NCBI RefSeq assembly: GCF_000948985.2
Contig: NZ_CP059733.1
Location: 5,270,001 to 5,334,000 of the forward strand
Reading direction: 5' to 3'
Length of the DNA: 64,000 nucleotides
Origin: Thalassomonas viridans
Lineage (GTDB): Bacteria; Pseudomonadota; Gammaproteobacteria; Enterobacterales; Alteromonadaceae
The translations under genes were made by a program, and so were the position numbers. Below are positions 7,734-17,357 of this stretch, one piece after another. Numbering within the stretch: position 1 is the stretch's first letter; the number at the start of each line of letters is the position of its first letter. The notes beneath the pieces were generated by a model, which saw only the letters and a program-made list of their open reading frames with translations, did not search any database and had not been told where the DNA came from.

Positions 7734-9077
7734 ATGAAAAAAACAATCACCTCCTTACTTATTGGGTTAGCTTGTGCGGCAAGCAGCGCCAATGTATTTG
7801 CTGATGACTTATTAACGGTTTATCAGCAAGCCCTGGAGAATGACCCGGTAGTATTAAGGGCGGAGGCTCAATTTAATATCGCCAAAGAAGATATCGAACA
7901 GGCCCGCGCCACCTTGTTGCCCAGCTTGTCTGCCACAGGCAGCTTAGGCGAAGGTAAAACCGAATCTATATCTCAAACCACCGGCCGTATTTCCCACAGC
8001 GACACCAGAAGCACCAGCTATGGCGCCAGCCTGAACATGGAAATCTATCACCATGATTCCTGGTTGAGACTGGACAGATCAAAAAAATCCGCTCACCGCA
8101 GCGATTTAGCTTACCAGATAGCCAAGCAGGATCTGATTGTCCGGGTGACTGAAGCCTATTTCAATCTGCTCAGCGCCAAAGACGATCTGGAATTTGCCAC
8201 CGCGGAAAAAATTGCCATCGAACGCCAGCTGGAACAAACCAAGCAAAGGTTTTCTGTCGGTTTAACGGCGATCACAGATGTACATGAAGCCCAGGCACAG
8301 TACGATAACGCGGTAACCAGTGAAATCCGTGCCGAAAATAATATCTATACCGCTGAAGAAGCCCTGAGGGTAATCACCAATGTTTATCCTAGGGATATCA
8401 ACATATTAAATACCGAGCGCTTCAGCACCAGCCGCCCGCTGCCCGACAGCGCCAACGAATGGCAGCAAACGGCAGAAGCCAAGAGCCTGGATTTGATCTC
8501 CCAGAAAATAGCCCTGGATATCGCCAAAGAAGATATCAGTATCGCCAAGGCGGGTCACTTGCCTACCCTGGACTTTAGCGGCAATTATTCGAACGGTAAA
8601 ACCAAGAATAATGTCACAGATATTACCGGACCTTATTTAGACAGCCATTCCATCGGCATCACCTTAAATGTGCCGATTTACTCGGGCGGTGCCATCAGCA
8701 GCAGCGTTCGTCAGGCGCAGCACAGCTATGTGTCAGCCAGCCAGGATCTGGCCTCGGTTCACCGCGGCGTAGTGCAGGACACCCGTAATGCCTACAATAC
8801 TGTGATCGCGGCGATTTCTGCAATCAAGTCGCTGGAACAGGCCTTAGTCAGTGCGGAAAAAGCCCTGGAAGCAACCGAAGCCGGTTTTGAAGTGGGTACC
8901 CGGACCATAGTTGACGTACTTAACAGTACCCGTAACCTGTATGACGCCAAGCGTAACCTGTCGACCACACGTTACAGCTATATCCAAAGCGTATTAAACC
9001 TTAAGCGCGCCGGCGGTACTATTACCGAGCAGGATATCAATGATATCAACTCAGGTTTGACGGTAGCGAAGAAATAA
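7734..9077 (+). CDS. tolC: Outer membrane efflux channel TolC
   Basis: About 447 residues. MKKTITSLLIGLACAASSAN plus VFADDLL is a signal peptide with AxA cleavage. Then come two outer membrane efflux protein repeats, rich in long coiled-coil helices: DLLTVYQQALENDPVVLRAE opens the first, and EAKSLDLISQKIALDIAKED the second. TolC forms the trimeric outer membrane duct for RND, ABC and type I export. AAAGGA lies 11 bases before the ATG at 7734; a TTG two codons upstream is less likely. It is divergent from nudF as in E. coli and ends at a strong bidirectional terminator shared with hldE. Confidence 0.95.
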   Translation: MKKTITSLLIGLACAASSANVFADDLLTVYQQALENDPVVLRAEAQFNIAKEDIEQARATLLPSLSATGSLGEGKTESISQTTGRISHSDTRSTSYGASLNMEIYHHDSWLRLDRSKKSAHRSDLAYQIAKQDLIVRVTEAYFNLLSAKDDLEFATAEKIAIERQLEQTKQRFSVGLTAITDVHEAQAQYDNAVTSEIRAENNIYTAEEALRVITNVYPRDINILNTERFSTSRPLPDSANEWQQTAEAKSLDLISQKIALDIAKEDISIAKAGHLPTLDFSGNYSNGKTKNNVTDITGPYLDSHSIGITLNVPIYSGGAISSSVRQAQHSYVSASQDLASVHRGVVQDTRNAYNTVIAAISAIKSLEQALVSAEKALEATEAGFEVGTRTIVDVLNSTRNLYDAKRNLSTTRYSYIQSVLNLKRAGGTITEQDINDINSGLTVAKK

Positions 9078-9097
9078 CCGGGCTTGCCTGAATACCG

Positions 9098-9134
9098 GAC
9101 ATAAAAAAACCGACTTAGTCGGTTTTTTTATGTC
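9098..9134. terminator. Bidirectional terminator between tolC and hldE
   Basis: A 17-bp perfect stem (core AAAAAAACCGAC/GTCGGTTTTTTT) closes on the loop TTA. A-run and T-run on either side make it work in both directions between the convergent genes. Confidence 0.88.
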
Positions 9135-9222
9135 TCAACTTTTATATGTCCTTATATGCATATGCCCTGGCTAAAACTAATAAGGACAAAGCCGGCTTTG
9201 TCCTTTGCCAGTGACTAAAACC

Positions 9223-10650
9223 TTAGTCTTCCAGACGTATGGTATTGATAATTTCCGTCGTGGAAATCCCTTCTTCAAAATTCAGGACCTTGACCTCTCC
9301 TCCCGCCGCCATCACTTCCTTGCCGCCGGCGATATCCTCAACCTTGTAGTCTCCACCTTTCACCAATAAATCCGGTAAGATATGGCCGATAATACGTTGC
9401 GGCGTGTCTTCGCTGAAACTCACCACCCAGTCGACGGCAGCCAGCCCCGCCAGTACCGCCATCCTTCTGTCGGCAACATTTACCGGGCGCCCCGGACCTT
9501 TGAGCCGGGTGACGGAATCATCGTCGTTAACGGCAACAATCAGCCTGTCGCCGAGTTTCCCGGCATGTTCCAGATAGGAGACATGGCCGGCATGTAAAAT
9601 GTCGAAACAACCATTGGTCATCACTATCTTTTCACCGCGCCCTTTCGCCGCCTCTACGGCAATTTTTAACTGCTCTTCGCTCAGCACACCGAAACCGCTT
9701 TCCTGGACATGATCAAGCTCGGTCAGCAATTCTGCCTCGCTGACGGTAGAAGTGCCCAGCTTACCGACAACAATGCCGGCAGCGGTGTTGGCCAGGGCAC
9801 TGGCCTGGGTAAAGGTCGCCCCGGCGGCAACCGCCAGCGCCAAAGTGGCGATTACGGTATCACCGGCGCCGGTAACGTCATAAACCTCCTTCGCCTGGGT
9901 CGGTAAATGAAATTCCTGCAAATCTTTTCTCAGCAAAGTCATGCCATGTTCGCTGCGGGTCACCAGCAAAGCCTCAAGCTCAAGCTCGGTAAGCAGCTGC
10001 TGCCCCTTGGCTACCAGCTCGGCTTCGCTGCGGCAGGGACCGACCACGGCTTCAAATTCCGACATATTCGGCGTCAGCATAGTTGCGCCGCGATAGCGGG
10101 AAAAGTCATCGCCTTTGGGATCCACCAGTACCGGCACCTTATTTTCCTGCGCCATACGGATCAGCGCCTGGACATCCGATAAGGTGCCCTTGTTGTAATC
10201 CGACAACAATAACAGGTCATGCCCGGACAGCAGCTCTTTCACTTCTGCCTGCAGACCGGTTTTATCTATTTGTTCCAGCGAATCTTCAAAATCAAGACGG
10301 ATCAGCTGCTGGTTGCGGCTCAGTACCCTGAGTTTGGTAATAGTGGGTACCTGCTGGTGACGGCTAAAACGGCACTGGATATCCATGGCCTGCAAATGGG
10401 TTTGCAATGTCTGCGCGGCTTCATCTTCCCCGGTGATCCCCGCCAGGGTGACTTTACCGCCAAGCGAGGCAAGGTTAAGGGCGACATTGCCGGCGCCGCC
10501 GGGTCTTTCATCGTTATTATTAATCTTCACCACAGGCACCGGCGCTTCCGGGGAAATACGTTGGGTCGGGCCGTACCAGTAACGATCCAGCATAATATCG
10601 CCAACGACTAATACGCTGGCCTGGTTAAAAGCGGGAATATCTACTTTCAT
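9223..10650 (-). CDS. hldE: Bifunctional heptose-7-phosphate kinase / ADP-heptose synthase
   Basis: About 475 residues. Residues 1 to about 320 are a ribokinase-fold domain with [17 protein letters not shown] and the catalytic [16 protein letters not shown]. Residues about 340 to the end are a nucleotidyltransferase with [19 protein letters not shown] (HxGH). The enzyme phosphorylates D-glycero-D-manno-heptose-7-phosphate at C1 and later adds AMP, supplying ADP-heptose for the LPS inner core. The ATG at 10650 (MKVDIPAF) matches the E. coli start; a codon at 10662 is also in frame. It is convergent with tolC and divergent from lpxL, which also serves LPS. Confidence 0.97.
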   Translation of the reverse strand: MKVDIPAFNQASVLVVGDIMLDRYWYGPTQRISPEAPVPVVKINNNDERPGGAGNVALNLASLGGKVTLAGITGEDEAAQTLQTHLQAMDIQCRFSRHQQVPTITKLRVLSRNQQLIRLDFEDSLEQIDKTGLQAEVKELLSGHDLLLLSDYNKGTLSDVQALIRMAQENKVPVLVDPKGDDFSRYRGATMLTPNMSEFEAVVGPCRSEAELVAKGQQLLTELELEALLVTRSEHGMTLLRKDLQEFHLPTQAKEVYDVTGAGDTVIATLALAVAAGATFTQASALANTAAGIVVGKLGTSTVSEAELLTELDHVQESGFGVLSEEQLKIAVEAAKGRGEKIVMTNGCFDILHAGHVSYLEHAGKLGDRLIVAVNDDDSVTRLKGPGRPVNVADRRMAVLAGLAAVDWVVSFSEDTPQRIIGHILPDLLVKGGDYKVEDIAGGKEVMAAGGEVKVLNFEEGISTTEIINTIRLED

Positions 10651-10719
10651 CCTGAGTCTCATAACAGATATAATGCCGACTAGTGTAGCATATGAAATTC
10701 AATGAGTTGATAGCATCTA

Positions 10720-11655
10720 GTGAGCAAAAATAAAGTTTTACAGCCAAATTTTAAATTATCCTTCCTCTTGCCCAAATACTGGCCCACCTGGCTGGGCGTC
10801 TTTATTTTATACAGTATTTCCTGGCTGCCCTATAAATGGCAGCTGGCGCTGGGCAGGTTAATAGGAAAACTGCTCTATCGAATCGGCTCAAGCCGCAAAA
10901 AAGTAGCCTTGAGAAACATACAGTTATGCTTTCCCGATATGCCGGAGGAAGAGCAACTGACCATGCTCAAAAAGAACTTTGAAAATACCGGCATAGCTTT
11001 GCTTGAAACCGGCATGGGCTGGTGGTGGCCACAGTGGCGGGTAAAACGTAAGGTCAAGGTAATCGGCATGGAGCACCTGAAAAAAGCCCAGCAAGAGGGT
11101 AACGGCGTTTTACTGCTTGCCATGCATTACCTGAGCGTAGAGATCAATTGCCGCGGCATCGGCTGCACCAACCCTATGGTGGTGTTTTACCGGCCGCACA
11201 ATAACTCGCTGATGGAGTACTTCCAGTTCCGCGGCCGAGGACGTTCAAACAAATATATGCTGGGCAAAAAAGACGTAAAGGGCCTGCTGAAAGCCCTTGG
11301 CGACGGCGAGGCCTGCGTCTATTTGCCGGATCAGGATTATGGCCGCAACCGCAGCCTGTTCGTGCCCTTTTTCGGCGTCAAGGCCGCCACCACCACAGGC
11401 ACCTTGATCTTTGCCCGTAAGAAAAATACCAAATCCATGATGATCATCCCCACCCGGAATGACGACGGCAGCGGCTACACCATAGAAATTACCCCGCCGC
11501 TGGAAAACTTCCCGAGCCAGGATGACGAGCAGGATCTGATCCGGGTCAACCAGGAACTGGAAAAAGCCATTTCCCGCAAGCCGGAACAGTATATGTGGCT
11601 GCACCGCCGCTTTAAAACCCGGCCAAATAGTGACGATCCATCATTGTATAAATAG
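10720..11655 (+). CDS. lpxL: Lipid A biosynthesis lauroyl acyltransferase
   Basis: A 311-residue inner membrane acyltransferase of the LpxL/LpxM/HtrB family. The HX4(D/E) catalytic motif is AMHYLSVEIN. Other hallmarks are VALRNIQLCFPDM, ETGMGWWWP, YRPHNNSLMEYFQ, LPDQDYGRNRSLFVPFFG and the final EQYMWLHRRFKTRP. It transfers a secondary acyl chain to Kdo2-lipid IVA. PHNN and DQDYG fit LpxL better than LpxM. The start is a GTG at 10720 with only a weak ribosome site. It is divergent from hldE across about 70 bases, which suggests joint LPS regulation. Confidence 0.92.
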   Translation: MSKNKVLQPNFKLSFLLPKYWPTWLGVFILYSISWLPYKWQLALGRLIGKLLYRIGSSRKKVALRNIQLCFPDMPEEEQLTMLKKNFENTGIALLETGMGWWWPQWRVKRKVKVIGMEHLKKAQQEGNGVLLLAMHYLSVEINCRGIGCTNPMVVFYRPHNNSLMEYFQFRGRGRSNKYMLGKKDVKGLLKALGDGEACVYLPDQDYGRNRSLFVPFFGVKAATTTGTLIFARKKNTKSMMIIPTRNDDGSGYTIEITPPLENFPSQDDEQDLIRVNQELEKAISRKPEQYMWLHRRFKTRPNSDDPSLYK

Positions 11656-11718
11656 TAAACTTTCAGTATGGTATAGGTATTGTTAACAATTTTGTTATCT
11701 GCAGGAATCAATTGAGCA

Positions 11719-12414
11719 ATGAAATTCTGGCTTCCTAAAATTATTTTTGGCTTGATATTAATCAGCTTAGCCTTTTTCTTGCTTAAAAATCAGGATTTTA
11801 TTTTTGCTCCTTCGGATCGCGGCGGACAGGTCGCAGAAATAGAACTGCCGGTTCAACAAAGAGAGTCGACAAGTATCAAGGACACTACGATAAAGCCTCA
11901 GACCCGGGCGGTGAGTAAGGAGTCCAGCAACGCCGCCGCCGAAGGCTTGTCCCGCTTTTATGCCAGCATCAATTCAGACTTAGGGAAGAAAGGCCCGAGA
12001 ATCAAAAACCATGTGGTTTACCTGCCGGATCCCAAGGGAGATATAGACAAACTGCTTGAAGCCCGCCGCCTGGTTACCCGCCCCCTGCGGGCCAACTGGC
12101 AGGGTGACAAGGAATCGCGTCCCTTCCGCGTAGGGCAAACGGTTTTTCAAAAACTTTCGGAATACGCCGAAGATAACGGCCTGCAGGTTATCTGGTGGCT
12201 TAACCGGGACTTTCTGGTCAAAGATCCCTTCCGTATCAATAAAAATATTATCGACACCGCCTACCAGCTGGGCAAAGGGGTGGAAGGCCATTTTGAAAAC
12301 GGCGTATCCACTTTCTTCTGTTACCGCCACCGCACTTTGGTACTGATCGATTTGCCGACCGAGTACATTAAAAAAGAGTGTACCTTGCTTAAGTCCAAAA
12401 CCGGCTACAATTAA
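11719..12414 (+). CDS. TcpQ C-terminal domain-like membrane-anchored protein
   Basis: A 231-residue protein. Residues 5-25 (PKIIFGLILISLAFFLLKNQ) form one membrane anchor, followed by a flexible linker to about residue 115. The last 110 residues, with FRVGQTVFQKLSEYAEDNGL, VIWWLNRDFLVKDPFRI and STFFCYRHRTLVLID, resemble the TcpQ C-terminal domain found in pilus or secretion accessory proteins and related envelope proteins. No pilus genes lie near, so the role is open. It follows lpxL by 63 bases on the same strand and may be cotranscribed. Two cysteines in the C-terminal domain could form a disulfide. Domain call is moderate. Confidence 0.6.
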   Translation: MKFWLPKIIFGLILISLAFFLLKNQDFIFAPSDRGGQVAEIELPVQQRESTSIKDTTIKPQTRAVSKESSNAAAEGLSRFYASINSDLGKKGPRIKNHVVYLPDPKGDIDKLLEARRLVTRPLRANWQGDKESRPFRVGQTVFQKLSEYAEDNGLQVIWWLNRDFLVKDPFRINKNIIDTAYQLGKGVEGHFENGVSTFFCYRHRTLVLIDLPTEYIKKECTLLKSKTGYN

Positions 12415-12465
12415 CCGGTTTAGCATTTTTTATCCCAACTGATATTCGGCTCTTTATTCGCTTCT

Positions 12466-15330
12466 TTATTCGACGAGAAAACGCTGCCACAGCTTAATAA
12501 TATCCGGCGCATAAATATTAAACTCCTGCTTAGATATCAGCTGGGGTTCGTTTTGCAGCACCGCCCTGTGGCCCAAATCCCGCAGCCGGCAATAGGTTTT
12601 GATCAGCAGTTGCGACTGGCCAGCATCTAAAATACCCGCCTTATGCAGCTGCTCGAAAATCCGGATATTATCGGAATAGTCGGCGATTTGCGGATAATCA
12701 TGGCTAAACAGCAGCACCAGGTACTGCGCCAGAAATTCGATATCCACCAGGCCGCCGGGGGCCTGCTTGATATCGGCTTTGTCTTCATTGGACTTGTCCA
12801 GATGACTGCGCATCTTGTTGCGCATATTAATCACCTCCCCGGACAGCTCCTTATCCGAACGGGTAACCGCCAGCACCTGGCGTTTAATATCATCGAACTG
12901 CCGGCGGATGCCGGCATGGCCGTATACCGCACGGGAACGCACCAGGGCCTGGTGCTCCCAGATCCAGGCGTCGTGTTTAAGGTAATGTTCAAAGGTTTCT
13001 ATATGCACCACCAGCACCCCGGAGTTGCCCGACGGACGCAGGCGCATATCCAGCTCGTATAAAATGCCGCTGCTCATCCTGGAATTAAAAATATGCATGA
13101 TGCGCTGGGCCAGCTTCATATAAAACTGGTTGGCCGGCACCTGGCGCGGTCCTGTGGTTTTCTCGTCCGCCCGGCTGTTGTGGATAAACACCAGATCCAA
13201 ATCCGAGCCGTAACCCAGCTCTATGCCGCCGGCCTTACCGTAGCCTATCACCGCAAAACCTTTCTCGCCATTTTCCAGGCTGGACTCGGGTACGCCAAAA
13301 CGCACCGCCACCTGCTGCCAGGCGAGGTTGATCACTTCGCCGATAATGGCTTCAGCCAGCGCCGTCAGGTGATCGCTGACCTTAGTCACCGGCAAGATAC
13401 CGACAATATCGGCGGCGGCAATGCGCAGCTGCTGCGCCTGCTTAAACTGGCGCAACATTTCCATCTGGGCTTCGAGATCCTCTTCCGGGATCCGCAGCAT
13501 CACTTCCCTGAGTTCAAGGGCATAATCCGATAACGGCAGGGGATTATGCAAAGATTCGGGGTCGATCAGCTCATCAAGCAACAGCGGGTATTTGGCGATA
13601 TACTCCGTCAACCATAAGCTGGCGGTACACAAGCGGATCAGATGTTTAAAGGCCCCTTCATTTTCGTACAGCAACTCCAGGTAGGCGGTACGGGTCATGA
13701 TTTTTTCAAACACCTGCAACACCCGAGGTAAGGTATAGTCTTCGCAATGCTGACGCTCCAGGTGACACAGCAGCAACGGCACCAGCTTATCCAACACCTG
13801 GCGCCCGCGGTTCCCCAGGGAGCGGCGGGCCACATCCCGGCGAAAATGCGCCAGTGTCTGCCAGGTCTCTTCCGCCGGCCAGTCCGGCACCAGCTGGTTT
13901 ATCCAGGCAACGGCCTCGTCATCGTCCCACTGGCTGTGCCACAAGGTCACCCAGTGTTCGTCTATGGCCTGGTGGTTAGGAGTTTCCTTGCCTATCAGGG
14001 CAACAAACTCCTGATGCACCGCCTGCATATGGCGCTGGAGAATATCCAGCAACTCCTGCCAGCTGCCGAGCTTAAGCACCGCCAGCACCCTTTGCTGGTC
14101 AAGCGGCTCGTCCGGCAAAGTTTGCGTCTGTTTATCATCAATCGCCTGGATAATATTTTCCAGGCGGCGCAAAAACAAATAGGCATTCTCCAGCACTTTT
14201 TTACTGGCATGCTTTAACGCCCCGGCATTAACCAGCTCGGGCAACACCTCCAGCAGGCGGCGCTGCTGCAGTGCCTTGTCCCTGCCGCCGCGGATCAGCT
14301 GGAAAACCTGGACGATAAATTCGATTTCCCGGATACCGCCGGCGCCGAGCTTGATATTGTTCACCAGGTTCTTGCGCCTGACTTCCTGCACTATCATCAT
14401 TTTCATACGCCGCAGGCTGTCAAACACGCTGAAATCTATATAGCGGCGGTAAACAAACGGCCGCAGCAATTCCGTCAACACCCCGTGGTAATCGCTGCTG
14501 CCGATCAGGCGCGCCTTAAGCATGGCGTAGCGCTCCCAGTCGCGCCCTTGCTCCTGGTAATAGTGCTCCATGGCGTCAAAGGTCATCACCAGGGGGCCGC
14601 TTTCGCCAAAGGGCCTGAGGCGCATATCCACCCGGTAGACAAAACCGTCGGCGGTCTGCTGATGCAGGGCGGTGATAAGCTTTTGCCCGAGCCGGGTAAA
14701 GAACTGCTGATTGTCTATGCTGCGTCCTGCCCCCGCGGTTTGTCCCGACTCGGGGTAGGCAAAAATCAAATCGATGTCGGAGGAAAAGTTCAGCTCCTCT
14801 CCCCCCAGCTTGCCCATGCCGAAAACCAGCAAAGGCATGGCCTGGCCCCGGCTGTTTTGCGGTATGCCCCACTTGTTCCGGCAAAACCCGGTTAACCAGT
14901 CAAGGGCCCCCAATATCAGGGCGTCCGCCAGGGCGGACAAACGCTTAAGCGACGATTCCAGCGGAATATCCAGCACCAGATCGGCAAAAGCAATCTTTAC
15001 CATTTGCTGCAGGCGGATTTGTCTCAGCAGGCGGTGCAGGGTTTCTTCGCTCTGGCAATCCGCCAAAGCGTCGCTGACCAGGGCGGCATAGTCGGGCGTT
15101 TCCCTGTCGTAAAGCGAGCCGCCGGTGAAAAGCGTCGTGACCAGTCCAGGCGCCTGCAAAAAACTCCTTTGGATAAAATCACTTAAGCTTATGGCAAGTT
15201 TCAGCTCGTCTTGCTGGCCGGGAGAGAGCAACGCCAGTTGCTGAGGCTGTTGTTCGAGACAAATTTGCCAGGATTTCTCTTGTATTTGCTGTAAATTTGG
15301 CGAAAGCGAAGGTAAAATTCTTGTGGCCAC
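12466..15330 (-). CDS. glnE: Bifunctional glutamine synthetase adenylyltransferase/deadenylase
   Basis: A 954-residue protein with the duplicated GlnE layout. The first nucleotidyltransferase core is FGMGKLGGEELNFSSDIDLI and the second is GYGKAGGIELGYGSDLDLVF, each with its GS-D-D metal site, and each followed by the helical GlnD-PII-uridylyltransferase-like domain (GAGGIREIEFIVQ and APGGLVDIEFLAQ). It adds or removes AMP on glutamine synthetase in answer to PII and glutamine. It starts at a GTG at 15330 with GGAG 5 bases upstream. In E. coli its neighbours are hldE and ygiF; here lpxL and the TcpQ-like gene separate it from hldE, and the PspA-type locus separates it from ygiF. Confidence 0.97.
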   Translation of the reverse strand: MATRILPSLSPNLQQIQEKSWQICLEQQPQQLALLSPGQQDELKLAISLSDFIQRSFLQAPGLVTTLFTGGSLYDRETPDYAALVSDALADCQSEETLHRLLRQIRLQQMVKIAFADLVLDIPLESSLKRLSALADALILGALDWLTGFCRNKWGIPQNSRGQAMPLLVFGMGKLGGEELNFSSDIDLIFAYPESGQTAGAGRSIDNQQFFTRLGQKLITALHQQTADGFVYRVDMRLRPFGESGPLVMTFDAMEHYYQEQGRDWERYAMLKARLIGSSDYHGVLTELLRPFVYRRYIDFSVFDSLRRMKMMIVQEVRRKNLVNNIKLGAGGIREIEFIVQVFQLIRGGRDKALQQRRLLEVLPELVNAGALKHASKKVLENAYLFLRRLENIIQAIDDKQTQTLPDEPLDQQRVLAVLKLGSWQELLDILQRHMQAVHQEFVALIGKETPNHQAIDEHWVTLWHSQWDDDEAVAWINQLVPDWPAEETWQTLAHFRRDVARRSLGNRGRQVLDKLVPLLLCHLERQHCEDYTLPRVLQVFEKIMTRTAYLELLYENEGAFKHLIRLCTASLWLTEYIAKYPLLLDELIDPESLHNPLPLSDYALELREVMLRIPEEDLEAQMEMLRQFKQAQQLRIAAADIVGILPVTKVSDHLTALAEAIIGEVINLAWQQVAVRFGVPESSLENGEKGFAVIGYGKAGGIELGYGSDLDLVFIHNSRADEKTTGPRQVPANQFYMKLAQRIMHIFNSRMSSGILYELDMRLRPSGNSGVLVVHIETFEHYLKHDAWIWEHQALVRSRAVYGHAGIRRQFDDIKRQVLAVTRSDKELSGEVINMRNKMRSHLDKSNEDKADIKQAPGGLVDIEFLAQYLVLLFSHDYPQIADYSDNIRIFEQLHKAGILDAGQSQLLIKTYCRLRDLGHRAVLQNEPQLISKQEFNIYAPDIIKLWQRFLVE

Positions 15331-15387
15331 CTGAACTCCGGTTAACGTTATTTATCGGTAAATTAGGGTGATAGCGTTTAAACAGTG

Positions 15388-15400
15388 GACATATTATGTC
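15388..15400. promoter_or_regulatory. 13-bp palindromic operator-like site, copy 1
   Basis: GACATATTATGTC, half-site GACATA about a single central base. It lies 46 bases before the lipoprotein gene at 15447 and 57 bases before the divergent glnE start. The same site recurs twice at 19141-19189. The regulator is unknown. Confidence 0.55.
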
Positions 15401-15446
15401 GTAAATGGTACTAATTACCGATAACCATAGCATTTTTGAGGAAAAC

Positions 15447-16424
15447 ATGGCAGAAATGCATAAATTTCGCTTCATTTTTTTCGCCCTGACCCTGCTGCTG
15501 ACAGCCTGCGGTGACCCCGTCAAAGAACAGGTCACGCGCCAACTGCCGGCGAGCGAACTTAGGGTAGAACAACTCGCCGAGGCCCTGGAAAACGGCCAGG
15601 TGAGAAACGCCGAACTCATCCGCCAGTACGCGGAAAAAATCAGCCAAAGCAAACCCGAACTGACGGAGCTGGTCAAAGTCTTCCGGCAAGACGCCACTGC
15701 GCAGGGGCCCATGTACCTGGCGCTTGTCGACCGCCTTAATACGGTAAAAAACCAGCCGGAAATGTTTGCCGATACCCAGGCCATCTACGACGAACTGCTC
15801 AATATCTACCAGGCCGCCGATCCCGTGCTCTACTCCGACGCCTTAAGCGATCCCCTGAATGTGCTGGCGGATATGTCGGGGGGTGTATTGCCCCGGGTCA
15901 ATTCCCTGTCAAAAGCCCAAAGCATGCAGGCCAACAATGCCCAGGATTTCGGTACCGGCGAGCAGCTGATCGGCAACCCCAGCTACGGCAGCTGGATGAC
16001 AGACAGCAGCGGCATGTCTTTTTGGGCCTGGTACGGCATGTATTCCATGATAGGGGATATTTTCGGCTCCAGACGCGTCTATTACAACGACTGGGGCAGG
16101 CACCGTAACTACAGCTATTATAACGATTACGGCCGTACCCGCTACAGCTCCCCGGGCCAGCTGAAAAAGCAGACCCGGCTGGATGCCCGCACGAAAAAAT
16201 CCTTCGCCGGCCGCGGGCAGAAATTTACCAGCGCCTACGGCAAAAACCGCACCGGCGCCTCCAGTTTGTCGAGCCAGAGTAAAACCGCGCAAAGCAGTGC
16301 CAACCGCTTTCGCTCCCAAAACACCAGTAAAAGCAGCTACGCAAAGAAATCAGCCAGTTCGAGAAGTGCCAGCTTCAGAAACAGCAGAAGCAACACCTCT
16401 CGTGGTTTTGCCCGCGGAAAATAG
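15447..16424 (+). CDS. Lipoprotein of the extended PspA-type locus
   Basis: About 325 residues. It begins MAEMHKFRFIFFALTLLLTA followed by the lipobox cysteine (LTAC-G), so it is a lipoprotein. Residues about 20-150 are helical and charged. About 190-250 is rich in Tyr, Trp, Arg and Gly (FWAWYGMYSMIGDIFGS). The last 90 are a low-complexity Ser/Arg/Lys tail ending SNTSRGFARGK. GAGG lies 6 bases before the ATG at 15447. It is first gene of the unit with the DUF350 and aminopropyltransferase-like genes and is preceded by the GACATA palindrome. Proteins of this type occur next to DUF350 genes; the biochemical role is unknown. The basic tail might bind nucleic acid, polyphosphate or membrane surface, which is speculation. 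Confidence 0.75.
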   Translation: MAEMHKFRFIFFALTLLLTACGDPVKEQVTRQLPASELRVEQLAEALENGQVRNAELIRQYAEKISQSKPELTELVKVFRQDATAQGPMYLALVDRLNTVKNQPEMFADTQAIYDELLNIYQAADPVLYSDALSDPLNVLADMSGGVLPRVNSLSKAQSMQANNAQDFGTGEQLIGNPSYGSWMTDSSGMSFWAWYGMYSMIGDIFGSRRVYYNDWGRHRNYSYYNDYGRTRYSSPGQLKKQTRLDARTKKSFAGRGQKFTSAYGKNRTGASSLSSQSKTAQSSANRFRSQNTSKSSYAKKSASSRSASFRNSRSNTSRGFARGK

Positions 16425-16446
16425 CGATTAGAACATAGGAATAATA

Positions 16447-17349
16447 ATGAATACATTAATTGAAATCACCGCGCTGAATCAGGACTTACTGACTTACCTG
16501 GCCATCGATCTCCTGATTGCCATTATCCTGCTCGGTACCATGCGTTTTGTTTCCGGTCTATCCGCCAAAGTCAACACCACCCATGAGCTGGCCAGGGAAG
16601 ATAACTTTGCCTTTGGCATCAGTGTCGCCGGCAGTGTCGCCGCCTTAGGCATAGTCTTGACCGGCGCCATTACCGGGGAAACCGCCCCCAGCTACCTGAT
16701 GGAGGCCGTCGGCATGCTGGCCTACGGCGCCTTTGGCCTGGTCCTGATCAAAATCGGCCGCCTGCTGCACGACAAGCTGGCCCTGAACCAGCTGGATAAA
16801 AATGCCCTGATCAAGGAAAAAAATCTCAGCATAGGCGTAGTCGACGCCGCCGGCGCCATCGCCACCGCCATTATTATCCGCGCGGTACTCTTATGGGTGG
16901 ACGGACTCGATGCCAGCACTTTTATCGCCATCGCCAGCGGCTTTGTCGTCTCCCAGGCCATCTTAGTAATAGTAACCCGGTTAAAGGAGCGCCAGTACGC
17001 CAAAAACAACCAGGACGACAGCCTGCAGGAAGCCCTGAGCCAGGGACAGCTGGCCATTGCCATACGTTATGCCGGCCAGATGATCAGCACGGCGCTGGCG
17101 GTAACCGCAGCCAGTTATTTCTTCAGCTACAGCCCGGAAACCCTGGTGGTGAACCTGCTGGGCTGGCTGGTCTTCGGCCTGGTGATGACGGTACTGGTGG
17201 CCCTGCTGACCTCGGTAGCGAAAAGCATTATTCTCTGGGGCATCAACCTGGTGGAAGAGGTAGACCAGCAGCATAATATCGGCGTCGCCAGCATAGAAAT
17301 GGCGATAAGCATCTCCATTGCCCTGATCCTGACCGCCTTAATGGCTTAA
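16447..17349 (+). CDS. DUF350 membrane protein, duplicated
   Basis: A 300-residue integral membrane protein made of two DUF350 units in tandem (YjfL of E. coli has one). Four related segments recur: DNFAFGISVAGSVAALGIVL, KNLSIGVVDAAGAIATAIII, QLAIAIRYAGQMISTALAV and HNIGVASIEMAISISIALIL. About eight membrane helices are expected. AGGAATAATA before the ATG is a good ribosome site. DUF350 proteins are repeatedly found with PspA-like and YjfI/YjfK genes, as here, but their activity is unknown. It lies between the lipoprotein and the aminopropyltransferase-like gene, nine bases before the latter, so the three are an operon. Confidence 0.9.
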   Translation: MNTLIEITALNQDLLTYLAIDLLIAIILLGTMRFVSGLSAKVNTTHELAREDNFAFGISVAGSVAALGIVLTGAITGETAPSYLMEAVGMLAYGAFGLVLIKIGRLLHDKLALNQLDKNALIKEKNLSIGVVDAAGAIATAIIIRAVLLWVDGLDASTFIAIASGFVVSQAILVIVTRLKERQYAKNNQDDSLQEALSQGQLAIAIRYAGQMISTALAVTAASYFFSYSPETLVVNLLGWLVFGLVMTVLVALLTSVAKSIILWGINLVEEVDQQHNIGVASIEMAISISIALILTALMA

Positions 17350-17357
17350 TCCCGGGT

